A stretch of 64,000 nt of DNA, taken from NCBI RefSeq assembly GCF_020740795.1, contig NC_067283.1, positions 80,077,184 to 80,141,183 on the forward strand, written 5' to 3'. Below, piece after piece: positions 1-14,800 of the stretch. Position numbers and translations under genes: made by a program. Position 1 is the first letter of the stretch. Every line of letters starts with the position of its first letter. Source of the DNA: Apus apus (lineage: Eukaryota; Chordata; Aves; Apodiformes; Apodidae). The notes under the pieces were generated by a model, which saw only the letters and a list, made by a program, of their open reading frames with translations, did not search any database and was not told the DNA's origin.

Positions 1-3000
1 ATGATGCCTTTGGTGCATCTATCTCCTTTATGGCAGACAAACCGTACATTTGCTCCCACACATGTATACAGACAGGAAACTAAATATGCAATTACCCAAT
101 CTGCAAGTGTGACACATGTGCACAAATCTTTGAGGACACACCCTTTCAAGCTCCATCCTGTATTTCCCCAAATTTTATTCAGTTTCTTTCCTCCCACAGA
201 CACCCATCCTGCTTGCCAAATAAAATTCTGGAAAAAAACAAGAAATGAGTAGCATCAGTCATCTGGCTGTTTGTGAACCAAAATGTTTTTTACTCAATTA
301 GTGCTTCATGGAGGTTCATTTAAAAAAAAAAAAAAAAAGGCAACAGGAAGAGAAGATAAAAGTCAACATTTTTTTCTGGAATTCAGTTGCTCAGAGAAAT
401 AAAAAAAATGAAAAACAGTATTTAATAAGAGGAAAACAAATCCAGGGAAGCACCCCATTCAATGATGATGTTTTATTTCTACTGCTTATTTTAGACCATG
501 TCAGTACTGCTGAAAAGCAGTAGAGATGAGTACATTGTTTCCTAAGCCTTATCAGTGACAAATTATAAAAAGTTAAAAAACAAGACAAGCAAGCTTCTCC
601 TTATTATCTTCCAGTATATTCAGCAAGATTGAAGGAAGAAGAAAACTACCTGTAGACTAAAATTACACTAATATTAGCTACTATAATGTTATCAGACATT
701 TTAGCTTCGAGCTACTCCAGTGACTGCCGGAGATAAAAACTGACAGATAAATCAGTATCAGGCATAGGGAATAATTTGACGATTGCTGAAGTAACATAAA
801 ATTGAAAGAACTGGTTTACAACAAAGTCACCAAGGGCTCAAGTCTTAATATAGAAGATCAAAAGAAGGAAAGCAAAAGGCTGGGACTATAGATAAAGCAG
901 TTAATTTTCACACAAGGATTAGTATAATCTTAGAAAAAGATGTTTTAGAAAAAAAATGCACATGTGAGATAATGATAACTTAATTGTTTTTTTAGTGAAC
1001 ATTACAAAGAGTAATTCTCTTATTCCCAGTGACTTGCCTAATCTTGAGCATTAAGAGACTCACACTGGACACTTCTGGGTAAGCTTCTCCTCTGAAGGCA
1101 TGCAACAAGGCCAAGCCACGAGTGCCCTCAGGCCAAGGTTACACAAGTCTGGCTGTAGTTGGAGTCTACTCACACCTCCCTGGGACTATTGCCTACTGTC
1201 AAGGACTAAATTACAGGATTAGCTGCTGAAGTGCCCAGCCCTTACAAAACCTGGACCTCAGTGACACTCAGGTTCTGGTTCAAATAGGTGTAAACAAGGG
1301 CTGAGGTCATGCAGCAGAGGATGAACAATGCCAGGCTGAGTTTCTGCCCCTGCCATGGTGTTGTAACCACGCCTGGCTCCCCACTGTGTGCCACAAGCAC
1401 CTCCAGTAAGCAGACAGACCCTGATTGTCCTCTTACAGGAAAATCAGCAGCACTGAAGTGCCGCATTTCATTTTTATTTGGGAAGGACATGCTAGGCCAC
1501 TTCAGCTGAACAGGAATGCTGAAGTATTTAAAGTATCCAGTGATTAATTAACCCTAACATTCCTGTAAGTGACTCATACCAAGAGAAAATGCTACTAAAA
1601 ATCAATCAAAAAAGACCAACCAAGTCTAAGCTAGCTCAGAAGCCAGGACAGACATAAATTTCTGCCAATCATTAATTCTATATAGGGGAACACTTCTCAT
1701 TGCAACAGCCATAGATTTACAGATGCACACAGATTTGCACCATGAGTTTAGGAATACAGAGCTGCTGTCCTAGTTAACCAGTTCACATCTTGAAGGGATC
1801 CTGCTAACAGCCAGCCTCAAACTCTACCTTCATCCATCAATTGACATGTGCTCTTTGAGATTATTTTATTAATATTCTGTTTATTATTTAGTCTTGACTG
1901 CAGAGACTGTAAAGTTGACAACTGCCTTTTAAAAGACTAGATCACAGTGCAAGAGTAGGCTCTCCTTCTAAATGAGGATCCCATGCAATGGCATACCTTA
2001 GCAATCAATGGCAATGCAATACTATACTCTGCAGGGACTATATCTGGAATATGGGGGGAAAAAACAACAACAGACTTCTTAGACCCCTAACTTCCAGGGC
2101 CTGCCTTCTAAAGAAGGCTGTAGTATCTGGAACCTGCAGGGAGTACAAATGATTTAACCTCCAGACAGACTTTCCATGCTGAAATTCCAAAGAAAGGCAG
2201 GCAAAGCCCTCAGTTCAGCCTTTCCTGCCACCTGCATCCTGGACAGTGTGTGAGCTTTACAGATCAACTATCAAACCAACAGTGTAAAGAAGCCAAAGCT
2301 CCTAATAGCTATAACCACCTTGGAGCTTGATAACCTTCTCACAGGCCTTTGTACCTTCACATACACATAAGTAAGCAAATACAGTGAATCTGAGCTATGT
2401 CATTAACTTGTATTCTGTGCAGGTTTATTTTCTTTTGTTTCATTGCTCATTATTCACCATGCTTGAATCGATACAAATGCAGCAATGACTTCACCTGCAT
2501 GAGGCTTGTTATTTGCTACCAACAACCACCTCTGTTGCCAGAGTGCTAATAAGCTCAAACAAACATTTTTGTTGCTTACCCACAAAGCACGATTTTATAG
2601 CACGTTGAGGACTGGCTGCTGCCTCAGGACCAGGCCCCCAGGGCCAGCCCCCAACCTCCACTGAGGAGCAGGACAGGCTTGGGTTCAACCCTTGCTCTAG
2701 GCACCTCCCTGGGAATCTGTCAAGGCTGGGACATCAGGCCACAGGTCAGGAACAGCACTGTCCATAGCAAGGCAGGAGTATCACAGGCTCCTGTAGAGCC
2801 TCTCAGGCAGGACTGAAAGTTCAGGGCTGAACAGAAATGGAGCTCCTGGGCAGTTGCCAGAGGATAGCCCCAGGTGAGGCTGGTCAAAGCCATTAGGGCC
2901 CGTTGGTGCCTCCCTGTGCCCTGATAAAGGCTGTTTATATGAGGCAAAACAAGTCTTGTGAAAAAGGGAACCATAATCTTACAGCCTGGGGCCTCTTTCA

Positions 3001-4300
3001 GAGGTTGAAAACACCTAAAGGCACCTGACATAAGTGCCATTTTCAAAACTTCTTTTGAGCTTCTGAGGAAAAGTTAGTAAGAGCCTTTTCTTCTGCCTCT
3101 TCATTTTCTTTTATTTCAAGGAAAAGACCAAGCAGATAATGATAAATTTATATTGAAATTTCTGCCAGAGAAGGGCACATTTGTAATTAAATATAAGCCT
3201 GGCTAGATACATTTCAGACACCTTGGTTTTCACTGGACAAGCATCTGCTCTGCTTGCCAGTGCTCATTAGCAACCTGTCTGTTCCTGAGAATTAACCCCT
3301 TTATGCTGAGTTTTGGGGCTTTACTGAGGAGGTTACAGAAGCTTCACCCCAATTTCAGCAGCTTAAGCATACTTAGTAGTTCCCTTTCATCTAGATACTA
3401 AACCAAATTACTCATTCTCCTTTTTGTCTATTTATATTTACCACTAGTATTTTTCAGCTACAAGTTGACTAGCCTATACTTATCTTTCCAAAGAAAAAAG
3501 CCTCCTTCAGGCAGCTCAAAATCTGGAAGTTTAGGATATGCCAGAGTCAGACAGAAATCATAGCTTCTAACTACTATGCCACATTCACTATAAGAACAAG
3601 AGAATCATTAAGGCAATGTTGTATGGACCATCTGGAAAAGGAGCAGCCACAGTTCTTGCTACCACATGGCTATTTCAGGAGTGCAGATGCCTGGCTCTAT
3701 CAGCCTTGAGAACCAGCTGCAAAAAAGGACCCATTTTGTTTCTCTTTCCAGTGGGAAACCTGCAGCACAGAGATTAGGAGCAACCAGAAAGATAGTTGTG
3801 ATGTTCTGTAGAAAGATTCTGTTTTCCCTAAACTTCAAAGGACTCTGGGTTTATACCACGCCAGAAGGTGGACAGTACTTGTACAGTGTCTGGCATTTTA
3901 AAGAGAAAGTGGTTGGGTATATTTTCTGTAAGAAAGGGTTAAAGAGCATTGACCCAGCCTAAAGACAGAGCACTAAAAGGCCCAGGTGAGTGATGGCTAG
4001 GGCTATAAAAAGCTGCAGCCACGTGATAGAATGGTGGAGGAAAAACGTTTAGAAACCTGATTTTTCCTTTCCTGACTGCTAGGAGGGGATGGTACAGGCA
4101 GTAAAGAAGTCTACCCTGGGTTATAAAAGACTAATGTGTTATTTTGTTATGCAGAAAACAAAGGTGTGGAGGTACTGTGATAGGACATGAAACCAACTAT
4201 CTTATTAAAAATAAGAGATTTGATGGGCTATGGTGGTTCCAGTGCTCAATGTGGAGAGGGAAAATGAAGGAAACAGAAGTAGAAAGAAGATAGCAATTAA
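1..4300. other. intergenic 5' flank, mostly unique
   Basis: AT-rich sequence with only short unsupported open frames. It holds the possible dispersed repeat copy A at 2717-2935 and a poly-A run near 321-338. No gene, RNA gene or clear CR1 is seen. Confidence 0.75.
2717..2935 (+). repeat. possible unnamed dispersed repeat, copy A
   Basis: This segment shares a conserved core (caggtgaggctggtca) and looser flanking similarity with the reverse complement of 18515-18690, suggesting two diverged copies of one interspersed repeat. I do not recognise the family. Edges are approximate and the alignment was done by eye. Confidence 0.4.
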
Positions 4301-4640
4301 TCATAGAACCACAGAATACCAGGTTGGAAAGGACCTCAAGGATCATCTGGTCCAACCTTTCTTGGTAAAAGCACAGTCTAGACAAGATGGCCCAGCACCC
4401 TGTCTAGCTGAATCTTAAAAGTGTCCAATGTTGAGGAATTTAACACTTCCCTGGGCAGGTTATTCCAATGACTGATGGTTCTCATTGTGAAATTTTTTTC
4501 TCTTATGTCCAATCAGCCCACTCTTCCAGACTATCCTGGTCTTCCTGCAGGGTGGCTCTAGTCCACTTCCCTTCAAGTGCTTCAGAACTGTTTGTGACAG
4601 CTCATTAGCCCAAAAATGCAACCTCTACACTTATTATTTC
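4301..4640 (-). mobile_element. CR1 LINE 3' fragment
   Basis: The sequence starts with the reverse complement of the CR1 tip (catagaaccacagaat), followed by the ggttggaaaggacctcaaggatcatctggtccaacc block. Diverged antisense 3' region follows (ccctgggcaggttattcca). The left edge is sharp; the right, 5'-truncated edge is approximate. Confidence 0.9.
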
Positions 4641-5088
4641 ATTTGCTTGATCACATGAGGGCACAATAATGTTACTTGCTGGGTTTGAAAATGACAATCC
4701 AACAAACAATCTAAACTTAGAGTGGCTCATGACTTTGTTTTACTTGTGCTGAAATTTTGGTTTTGTTCATTATAAAACCTTTGTACTCAGAGCTCATGAA
4801 GAATAACATTTGTTTTTATGACACAGGGGTTTTCTGCTTGCTTAAAATTCCAGTGAAAAAATAGTTAAGTATTTTTTAAAGGAAAAAAATAATAGAATAC
4901 TAACTATATATTTATGGTACTTAGCTGTGAGGCCCAGTTCATTTCAACAGCAATTTAATTTATTTGATTTGACCTCACATATCCCACATGCTCCATAAGT
5001 ACTCTGTCTCCCCTCAGGGACAGGACTGGAGTGTCTAATACATTATTGCTTATATGAAAATCTTCACAGAGGGCGTTTGTGAAATATC

Positions 5089-5128
5089 TCATAGAATCGC
5101 AAGATCATTGAATGGTTTGGAAGGAACA
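5089..5128 (-). mobile_element. short CR1 3' tip remnant
   Basis: About 40 bases (catagaatcgcaagatcattgaatggtttggaagg) match the antisense CR1 3' end. What follows to about 5480 is not clearly CR1 and may be unrelated or very old repeat. Confidence 0.6.
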
Positions 5129-8100
5129 GCCACACCGGCTGAACCTGGTCCTGTCCCAGTGGCTGCCACTGACCGTAGCCAGAAGGCACACACCCAGGGA
5201 AAAGTGTACAACCAGAGGGAGTGGAGAGCAATCCTTACCTGTAACACTCATGCAGTCTCCAGCTCAGACACACTTCCTGAGCAACAGATAACTAATATTT
5301 AATAACAGGGGATAGAGTTCTCTTCCACAAATATGTCTGGTCTCCCTTCGAACCTACGTAAAACTTCTAGGATGAACAACCTCCTGTAGCAGGGATTTCT
5401 ACTGCTTAACAAGCTGTTTTGAATCTTAGTGCTGCCAGTTTCATCCAATGTCCCCTATTTCTGCATCAGAGGGGTCACCAAGCAATTGAATCTCAGTCAC
5501 ATTGTCTGTGACACTTGAAATATTATGTGAGATCTACTTTTCATAAAGGTCTCTCCCTTCCAGCCTGAAGAGTTGAAATATATTAGGTAATTTCTCATGC
5601 TGAAGTTATTATATACCTCTGACCTTTTTTTCCTTCAGTTCTATTATCTCTTTGGGAGGTAGCCTTGGGGGAGGATTAAGTGGAAAAGAGGAGTACAGGG
5701 GAGAAGCAATACCATAGCAGTACCTAATGTGCCAGATAGAGGGACATTATGGATTTATGCAGTGGTTCAGTGCTGTCTGTTCTGGACTCTGTCCATTACT
5801 GTGCATTGAGCTGACAATAATACAGGTGATAAAGACATCGATATGCTGTTCCTCAGAAATATGGGAATACAAACAGTGCTATCTACATGGAATTTCAACA
5901 GTTGTTCAGTGCTGCAAGGTTCTTCTGCAACTCTTTACAGACTGCTTCAGTTATTATACCCCGAACGCCACAGTATCAGCAGCAAAACAACTAAAAGGGT
6001 AGCTTTGCTCTGCTGCTGGTACTGGTCAATGGTCTCGGTGTCAAACTACTTCTGTCAAGTATGATCAGCTCTAGATTTATATAAGATGCCTAATTAAACA
6101 GTTCTGGTCTCCTGACCACTTGTAAGTTTTTAAGTACATTGAAGGATGAGAAATGCTGTGCACTGGAAGTTGAGTGCTCCTACATAAATACAGCAACAAA
6201 GAGGCTTTGACTCAAGGGTTTCATTCCCCTTTCTTTCAGTAAAAAAAGTAGACAGCACTTTAGATGCTAGCTAATTTTTTTCCCATTAAAACACTCCCGC
6301 TTGAGTAGATCACAGAGGTATGAATAGAGCCACACAAACAGTGATTGTTAATACATTAACTTCTCCAAGTTGAGTTTGTAAGCTTGCTGGTTTATGGTTA
6401 TCAGATCACTGCACAGTTGGTAAATCCTGATCCTGTCTTAGAAAGCCACGGAGCCAAGAAAACTGGACTTTTAAATATGTATTTTCAAACAGTAATTAAA
6501 GAAGATTATTAGTTGAGGATCCTAATGAATGCATGCAAACACAAATCTAACATCCTACACAGTGGAGTCCTGCTGAGACAAAACTAGCCCTGGAAAGCAC
6601 TTGAGACACATGCTGTGAAAACTCAATAATTTTGTCTTTTTATCAAAGGGAGAAATCACATACAGTAGACATTCACTGTGACAGAATTAACTGATTTAAG
6701 ATATCTAATCCTAATCTAATCACAGGAAACATTCTGTTCTTGAGTATCAGTGAGTCATAGGTAGTCTTCACTGTTACACAGTTAAGGCTTAAATCTGGAG
6801 GCAGTTTTTTGACCACTGGGCTGTGCTACCCCAGTGGCAAAAGTTTTAAGTTTCACACACTGATTGCTTTTGAGAAGTGGTTTTTTGGGCAACATGATGG
6901 CAATAGTCTCATGGACACTTATTCACGTGTAAGACAGATATATCTTAACATCTCGAGATACACACCAGAGGGAATGACCTTTCCTCTACCTAATATTTTA
7001 CAGCTAAATAACAACTGTTATGACAACAATGTTGTCTTCCCCTGTATTTTCTGAAAAGAAAAGTATCACATAGTGTCAAAGGCATCTTCATGCATACTCT
7101 GACTCTACTTTTGACTCCAGCAAAAGTGCAATTGAAGTTGAGCACAATATTAATGCTCTAGTACAATCTATATTAAAAGATGTTTCTAAAAATGGGGTAT
7201 AATCAGTTGGGAAAGTCAACAATCATATTGTCATTGCATCACTTATTAGCCAGTATGCTGTGATTTTTACTACCCTGTAACAGTCTGTTGTCAACAGTCA
7301 GACAGACAGGTTTGATCTTATGTCTCTGTACCATTGCAAAAACAAAGGTCCATCAGAGTTTCATGCAGAAGATCTTGCTGAATAAATAAATGTGTTCTTT
7401 GTGCACAGGAAACAGGAGAAAATAGTGCTACCTACCTGAACCAAGACTACTGCAGCCATAGGTGATTTCAGTGACTTCATTGCCATGTGGCACTCATTAG
7501 AGATGACTACACACACAGCTTTTAAATGAACTGAGTCCTAGGGGGCTGAACAGCAAATTTCCCAGCCTAAGGCAACAAACCAAAACACTGTCTTAATACA
7601 TGTGGACACCATTAGGAAACACCAAGGAGCATGGGAAAAAATTAACTCTTCTTCATACCTCTTCTTTAAGAGGTCAGGCATAAGGGAGTCAAAGCCACTC
7701 CCTTTGTCAGACTTAAGGACATAACCCACAATCAGAATTGAAAGCAATGGCTTTCAACTATATAACTGCATTATTTAAGTGGCAGCATGGAAACACCCAT
7801 TTCTTAGATCTTAGCTGCACAGTCAGTCTCACATATAAACTAAAGCAATTTCTGAGCATCCTTATTTTGGCCAACCTAGGGAAGATCCTGCAATAGAAAT
7901 ATTGACAGTAGTAACTGCCGTATAGTGCTGACCTGTGAACTCCCAAGACAAATCGTCTCTGTCTTCCCAAGCGAGAGCTGATTCCACAATACATTACTTC
8001 TAATATGCAGATCAAAGATCAACTTGTCTAAGGACATGAGGTGAAAACCTGCACTCTCCTCTTCACCAGAACTAGTGCACATCACTTGTCCTCCAAATCA

Positions 8101-10262
8101 AAAAGTAGATAAGCCAAGTACTGCCTTTCCCATTGCAGTCACCTTCAGATACTCCTTCTCCCATGTCCCAGTTATGCAAGCAGTTGCCTGAAGGATAAAT
8201 CACCACAGTCCTTACAAGGGGTGAGGTCAGAAACACCGTGCCTTAATTTCCCTCAGTCTCAGCAACAAAAGGGCAGCTACTGAGACTTTATCAATCATTT
8301 ATGCAGCTATCATTTCTTTCTCTGCTCTTAATTCCCCAGATTCAAACACCTCTCTCTCTCTGAACCAAACTCCATCTTCAATTACTCATTTAATTAGGAA
8401 CATTTTTTTCCCTTGCTCATTGAAGTTTTTTGTTCATTTGTTTTGTTTGTTTGACTTGAGCTGTTGAACTGTTGGGATGGCAGCAATTTGTAAATTAGAT
8501 AATACTGAGTTTGGAAGTTAGCCAAGAGCTATACCTACAACATAATCCTTGGCAAGGAGGACGGAGGAAAGAATATGCAATGACTGTCATGGGCTTAGCA
8601 TCACATCTTCATCAAGCTAGCCTGATCCATGTAAATAGTGGCACTCACAACAAACAGATAAGTAGTACAGCTGAAGTACCTGTGCACTTTGCAGATTCAT
8701 AACTTATAGTGACCTCTGTATACCCATTGCAGCATATAAAGCCCAGATAATCACACAAGCAACAAGTAAAACACCCAAATAAATGTGCCAGTCAGCTCCC
8801 TGTGCTAATACTCCAGAAAACACATTTGGCTTGAATTCACACCTTCATACTTAGAATTTTTTTTTTTTTTTGCTAAGAAATACAATTAAAACAAAATCAG
8901 CTCTTTTTAGCTCTTTAGACTTTTTAGACTAGCTTTACAAGCATGTCCCCACTTCCAACCAGCATTACATATGTTCTCTATGGTATGTACATTCAGTGCT
9001 TAAAATTACCACAGAAGCTAAAGAAAGAGAGGGAGAGGGATTCCAAATTCATTTTGAGCCCACAAGCCTTCACACCATCTCTAGTAATCTCTCTCTTTGA
9101 GTCTCTGGTTTTTATATTGACCCTGCTAAGGTGTTAAGGACTCAGAAACAGCATTTATCCCCTTTCCGAGAGATTGTGCATGATGTATTTAATATAATGA
9201 AAGCACAATTTAAAACAAATGAAAAAAAACAACTACTTCTTGTTCTTTCCCATTCCTTGCAGCTTGAAAAATATTGTTGTTCATATAGAACCATTCTGTC
9301 TCCTATTTCCACTAAGTAACACATTAAGACAATTAAAAGTAGAACCTGAAAGTTCTGAAATGAGAGGGGAAATCATCAAGGAGGCTAATTACTGTCATTA
9401 CACAGCCAGCTGTTGTGCAGTAGTTAATTATGGAGATAACAGCTGTGGCCTAAGGTTGAATCAGGTATTTGGCTTCAGAAGTGGATTTTTTTTACGTATA
9501 GTTTCTGAAATGTTAATGTTTCTTTAATAGTCAAGCAAGCCTTGCTTACATTGAAAACACAAAATGGAATCTGTGTGGAAATCTCACCATCTTTCTCAAG
9601 GGTTTTTTTAGGTAATTTCTCTCCTTGGTGGATAGAAAACAAAGCACATTTTTCTGTGTTCTGGTCCACTCTGCATCATCTTACTTCACTAAGCAGAAGC
9701 TGTTTTCCCATCAGACAAGCAACAGGGTCCAATGGTAATGTACAAGAAGTGCTTCAACTTTTTCTTATGATGATGAACTGTATCTCTATCTTAGATCCAC
9801 TGCACCCCCAGCAGAACATGCATTTTCCAATGCTGAACAGTTAGATAAATGGGCCAGATAACACATACTTACTAGCAATACTCAGATGACACACGGCTCA
9901 TTGTTGACAGAGCATTACAACTACACCCAATGATTCAGTATTTGGAGAAGACTAATTACAAAATGAGGGAAGGCTGGTTGAAATCTAAGCTGAGATAGGT
10001 AAAATAGTAGTCAAACCACAGCTGAGCAGCCTTATTTTAAAAGACTCTTTGCAACTGCTGGTTGACAGATGGAGGAGGTCACTCTTCCTTTTTGACTTCA
10101 TGAGTATCTCCTGGGGGGAGGAGGAAGGGGGCCAGAGAGGAAGAAGTGCTGGCTCTGCATGAGACAAAAAGTCTCACGTTCAGTCTGTTAAATAAATATC
10201 CAACATAAACCTCATTCCCACTTCTTTGATTTGTCTCTGCTATAAAACTGCATGTAATAATT

Positions 10263-10278
10263 AAAAAAAAAAAAAAAA
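10263..10278. repeat. poly-A run, with similar short runs elsewhere in the 5' flank
   Basis: An A16-type run is followed by an A/C-rich stretch. Comparable A or T runs lie near 321-338, 8858-8871, 13578-13591, 15129-15140, 41883-41898 and 42002-42017. None has an adjacent recognisable retrocopy. Confidence 0.8.
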
Positions 10279-11663
10279 CAAACAGGAAAAAAGAAAACCA
10301 ACAACCCACTCACAGGGTAATCCACTGCATTTCTGCGTGCACAAGGTGGGAAGAAAAAACACAACAGGTGTAAGTGGCTTTGTAGAAGGTGATGAACAAA
10401 CTGTAGAAATGCAGGGAGACATGCAATGGCACAGAAGACAGGAGAGCAAGACAAATCAAGTCTAATGCTCACTAAGTGGTCCAGATTAAAAGAAAACTAT
10501 TTCAGTCATTAATTCTACAACAAAGCAACATTAGCCAGCAATTAAATGCAGAGAGATTCTTCAGTCAATATCAGTCTGTTGCAGAGAACGAGTAAAGCCA
10601 AAATAGACATGTGTTTTAAATTAATATCTGTTAAATTGCTTCTACTTCACCCAGGTTTGTTTCAAATGGACCTGTCTCTGGCTTGTATCCCAGAGAGTTT
10701 TTTATAAATGTCAAGGTATTATTAGTATTGCTGCTACTTTGAAGTTACTTTTGCATTAATATCCCATGTAACTAGAACTAGAAAAAGTCAATGTTTCTAC
10801 AAAAGATTCAGTTTCAGCATGAGTACATATCCAGTACTAAGTGTACAACTATTAGCCTTCATCTTCAGATAGCTTATGAAAGTATGAAAAACACTGCAAA
10901 TGAAAACAGACTCACTTCAAACACCAAAGCACAGCAAGTCTCTGTAGATCTTGACAGGACTGATGTATTTTCTGTCACTTTTTGTCAATAGCTTAGATAC
11001 TAGATTAATCACTACACCTTATTAACTTTCATTACAATTCTCTAAAGGTCTTGTTCATGTAACTAGTATTTTTGACCCCTAGGTACTTTATCCAGTTGCA
11101 TAGGTAAAACATCAGCAATATAAAACCCAACATTATTTGATTATAGCAGCACTCGGCTTTCATAAATAAGGAGAAAAGACAGGTATAATTTCCTCTTAAC
11201 ACTCAGTAAAGCAGTGGGTATTCCTGAAACTGTCCATGTAAGCAGTGTGACTGCAGTGCACCCAGTTTCACTTGGTTTGCAATTCTGCCCTTTCTGCTTG
11301 CACAGAGGAAGCAGAAGCTCATGGGATAACTTCTTGGAGTCACTGAGCCCAATGCAAGCAAAAATAGCAGCTCTGGGTGTTCAATGTCTTGAGGAAACTA
11401 TCCATTCAATTTTGAGACTTCCTCCAGAGGCAGTCTTGAAGCATGTTGTGTACAGCTAGTAGTACATCTCCCCCTCCCCAAAGAGTCAGAGCCATGTCAA
11501 TCCTCCTAAAGCTCAAGAGTTGCTACTTATTTCAAGCCTGCTACTTAGGACAATTTCACAAGGCCATAATGATGTGAATTAGAAAGGTTCTCTCTCTTCT
11601 CCACTTTCCCTATCCCAGTTATTCCTTCCCACAGATAGAGAAGGCTGTTGGATGGAGCTAGCA

Positions 11664-11835
11664 CATAGAATCCCAGAATCCCAGAATTGCAGAATCATTC
11701 TGGTTGGTAAAGACCTTTAAGATCATTGAGTTCAACCAAAACCTGACTCTGCCAACCATTAACCTAACTCTACCAAGGCCAATGCTTAAACCATGCTCCT
11801 AAGCACCACACCCACGAAATCTTCCTGCAGGCAAC
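11664..11835 (-). mobile_element. CR1 LINE 3' fragment
   Basis: It opens with four antisense octamers (agaatccc twice, agaattgc, agaatcat), followed by the ttggtaaagacctttaagatcattgagttcaacc block and the taaaccatgctcctaagcaccac block typical of CR1 3' untranslated regions. The 5' truncation falls at about 11835. Confidence 0.93.
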
Positions 11836-14800
11836 ATTTTGTTTAATTTCTGTGTGCTCCAAATATTACCAAAGAATATTTGGCATTCAATTCGAGGAGA
11901 GAACACTTTGTAATAATTGTGTTGCTGTCAATTAACCATTTCTATGACTTAGGTGGATTTATGCTCAGAACCAATTTTTCTGTGAGGCCTTTCCAGGCTT
12001 TCAGCTGCCCATTAAAACGGCAGTCCTGTGGGAAAACCTCAAAAGGCAGACTCTTCTTCCCCTTTTAATTTCATTCCGTAAATTTAATTCCAGTTATTAT
12101 GTGCATTGACAATAGCCTTTTTATACTGTGTGTTTATAGAAAGTGACATCATTCCCTTTGAGAAAACAGGAGGAGGAATCTGTGGAAATGAATGTGCCGT
12201 GGCAAGGAGACCACTTTGGAGTAAGGCTCTTTCAGCACAAGGCAAGCAGCTGCACAGCGAGATCACTGAGGGACCAAGTCCTTCACAACTGCAAACCACC
12301 AGCAGGAAGCAGCCTCTGTGTAAGGAAGTGATTAGGTATTTATATCCTTCACTGTGGCCAGTAAACAGAATTAGTGTGACTTGGACCAAGTTTTAATTAT
12401 ACAGGAGCTTAATGATCTAAGCTGTTGTGGGAGGAGAGCGTGGGGGAAGAGAATGAAGGGTCAACAAAGTGCATCTGTCTGTTTTCTCTCTTTCTCTCTT
12501 CAGAAATGGCATTCACAGCGCTATTTTTATTGGGTTTTTCAAGCTGTATTTTTTTCCCCTTAGTCCAGGGAATATTAGATTCATGACTGGCTCTTGAAGA
12601 AGTGAAAAGCAAAGAGAGTCTGGGTCATCTTTCTAAGTACAGCTCCTTACCAGCATCTAAGTCACTAAGCTTAAAACACCAGCAACCTCATTTCTCAGCA
12701 TATATCCTCAAACCTGCAAGGCAGATGAGAAAATCCTCTCTGAATGGCATCTGCCCACAATCTGTGAGCTGACAAAGTTACTCTGCTGCCTTGACCAACA
12801 GCACAAATTGAGGGTCTTAGTGAAGAAGCAGCACTGATTCTGTAAGTGGCTACTCTAATGAGAAATCTCAAAGGAGAGCGGGTTGGTCCCTACCTGTCTG
12901 AAAGGAAGCTAATCTCCTGCATAATTAACTTCAGGAACTATACCCAGATTTACATTTCATTTATTATTTTTTCTTCTCTTATTTTTCCACCCTTAGCAAA
13001 TTGTATTGAATATTACTGTATTGACTATTATTGTTTCATTCCAGCTACCAGAAAGCTCTGAGAAATACACAGGTTCAGCCAGTTGTTTTGAACACTGATT
13101 CTTTCCAACTGAAAACATTCAACACTCAGCTTACTTTGGGATTCTTCTCAACTCAGCTGTGGCAGCTAGCATGGCAGGGAAATAACACCACTTGCACTAT
13201 AAAACTCACATCTTGCATTTCTAATTGCACTGAAAGTCTTAGCTAAGACCTTGGCTGGTCTTCCTGGGCAAATGGAGGGTCCCTACAGGTTCAGATCATA
13301 CTAAAACCTACTTTCAGGGATTTCATTAACCCCTGCCATTAGTTTTTAGGCTGGAAATAAGTATAGAGAAGCGGCATGCCTGTTAAAGTAAATTCAGAGG
13401 CTTCTGGGTTTAGTCACAAATAGTGATATTTCCCTTTTCCATCTTTCAGTTGCTGATCTCCCAGCATGACTCCAAACTGACAGAACACACATCACTATCA
13501 TAAACAAAAAGCAGGGTGACCATATGAAAAAACAGGGCCCTGGCATACACTACTTCCACAATTTAATTTTTTGTTGTTGGTTTTTTTTTTTTCCTGTAAG
13601 TAGTTTGCATTCCCCTGGAAAAAGGTAAAGGTGATCCACATTATCCCTCTAATGTTGATGAAAAGCACCCTAACAGTAAAGGTAATCTGAAATGTGACTT
13701 TAAGACAAACAAAGAACCTGTTTTCTATTACACTCGGACTGAATATTCAAATGACTTCTAGATAGAAAAGTACAGCACAAGAAACTGTGATTTACTGCCA
13801 TCTTCTTCCTTCAGTGGAGCTCATTATGATTTGGACTAACAAGCCCCCCTGTCAGCAGGGGTAAACCATTGCTTTGTCAGCTCCGTTGCCACTCACCCCA
13901 GAGCACAATCCTGCAATCAATCAACTCTGTCAGGACAGACACACCAAGTTAACAGATGGAGGGGGATTCAAGTCATATCAAATTGCCCCTTGAATGCTCG
14001 ATTAGAGAAACCTGAAATCAGAATGGAATTACAGGGTCCTGCACTGGTCACCTGTGCTTGTGCTGAGCAGACACACGGTTAAGTGCTTGCAAGCAATATG
14101 TCTAGCACAGGTATGTAGGAGAGGCATTGATGCATAGCTCAGGTAAAGGTTATACAGATGTGAACAGTCACAGATTACAAAGCAGCTATTCAAGCAATAA
14201 AGTGCTCCTCACCCTCTGCTGAGGCTGCAGAACACAGCTTCATGTTTTACTATACTGCTATTGAAATCAATTGACCAAACTTGCTTTTCTTTTCAAAATG
14301 GCTGCTACTAGTTTTCAGCTTAACCAGTAGTATCAGCCTATGTGATGAATTAAAGCAGCTTCAAAACTACAGTTACCTTTTGAAGTGTAAAGAGGTTGAT
14401 AAGAAGGCAAAATTAACCACTGATAATGGTTTATTGATAATAAACCAAAACTACCGAGCAGGTAGTGTTAAGTGGATAATTCTGTACTCTCATTTAAGGG
14501 AAAGCAATTCTATGATCAGCTGGATTCAAGTGTCAAGTGAAGAAAAAAAACCAGGTTGCCACACTTGAAGTCCCAATCCAATACCTCATCACCTGTGAGT
14601 CAGCTACCATAGAAACCCATGTCTTGTTCAGTGTGACAAAGTTTGATACAGCAAAGACCTGTTTCTCTATGCCCAAAGACAAAAATACAGATTATCTAAA
14701 ATTAACCAGAGAGAGGTTTATTCTGCAAGAAGCTACCTATCATTTTGAGCCAAACTTCTGCAGTTTGTCATTCTGAATTAGACACTTACTGCAATTAAAC

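Larger units (their letters stand above)
4641..11663. other. intergenic 5' flank
   Basis: It contains a CR1 tip remnant at 5089-5128 and a possible old repeat to about 5480. Otherwise it is AT-rich unique-looking sequence with short A and T runs. No open frame here resembles a known protein. Confidence 0.75.

Noticed and set aside
5129..5480. Continuation of the CR1 copy at 5089
   Set aside because: I could not align it to CR1 by eye beyond the tip; it may be another old repeat or unique sequence.
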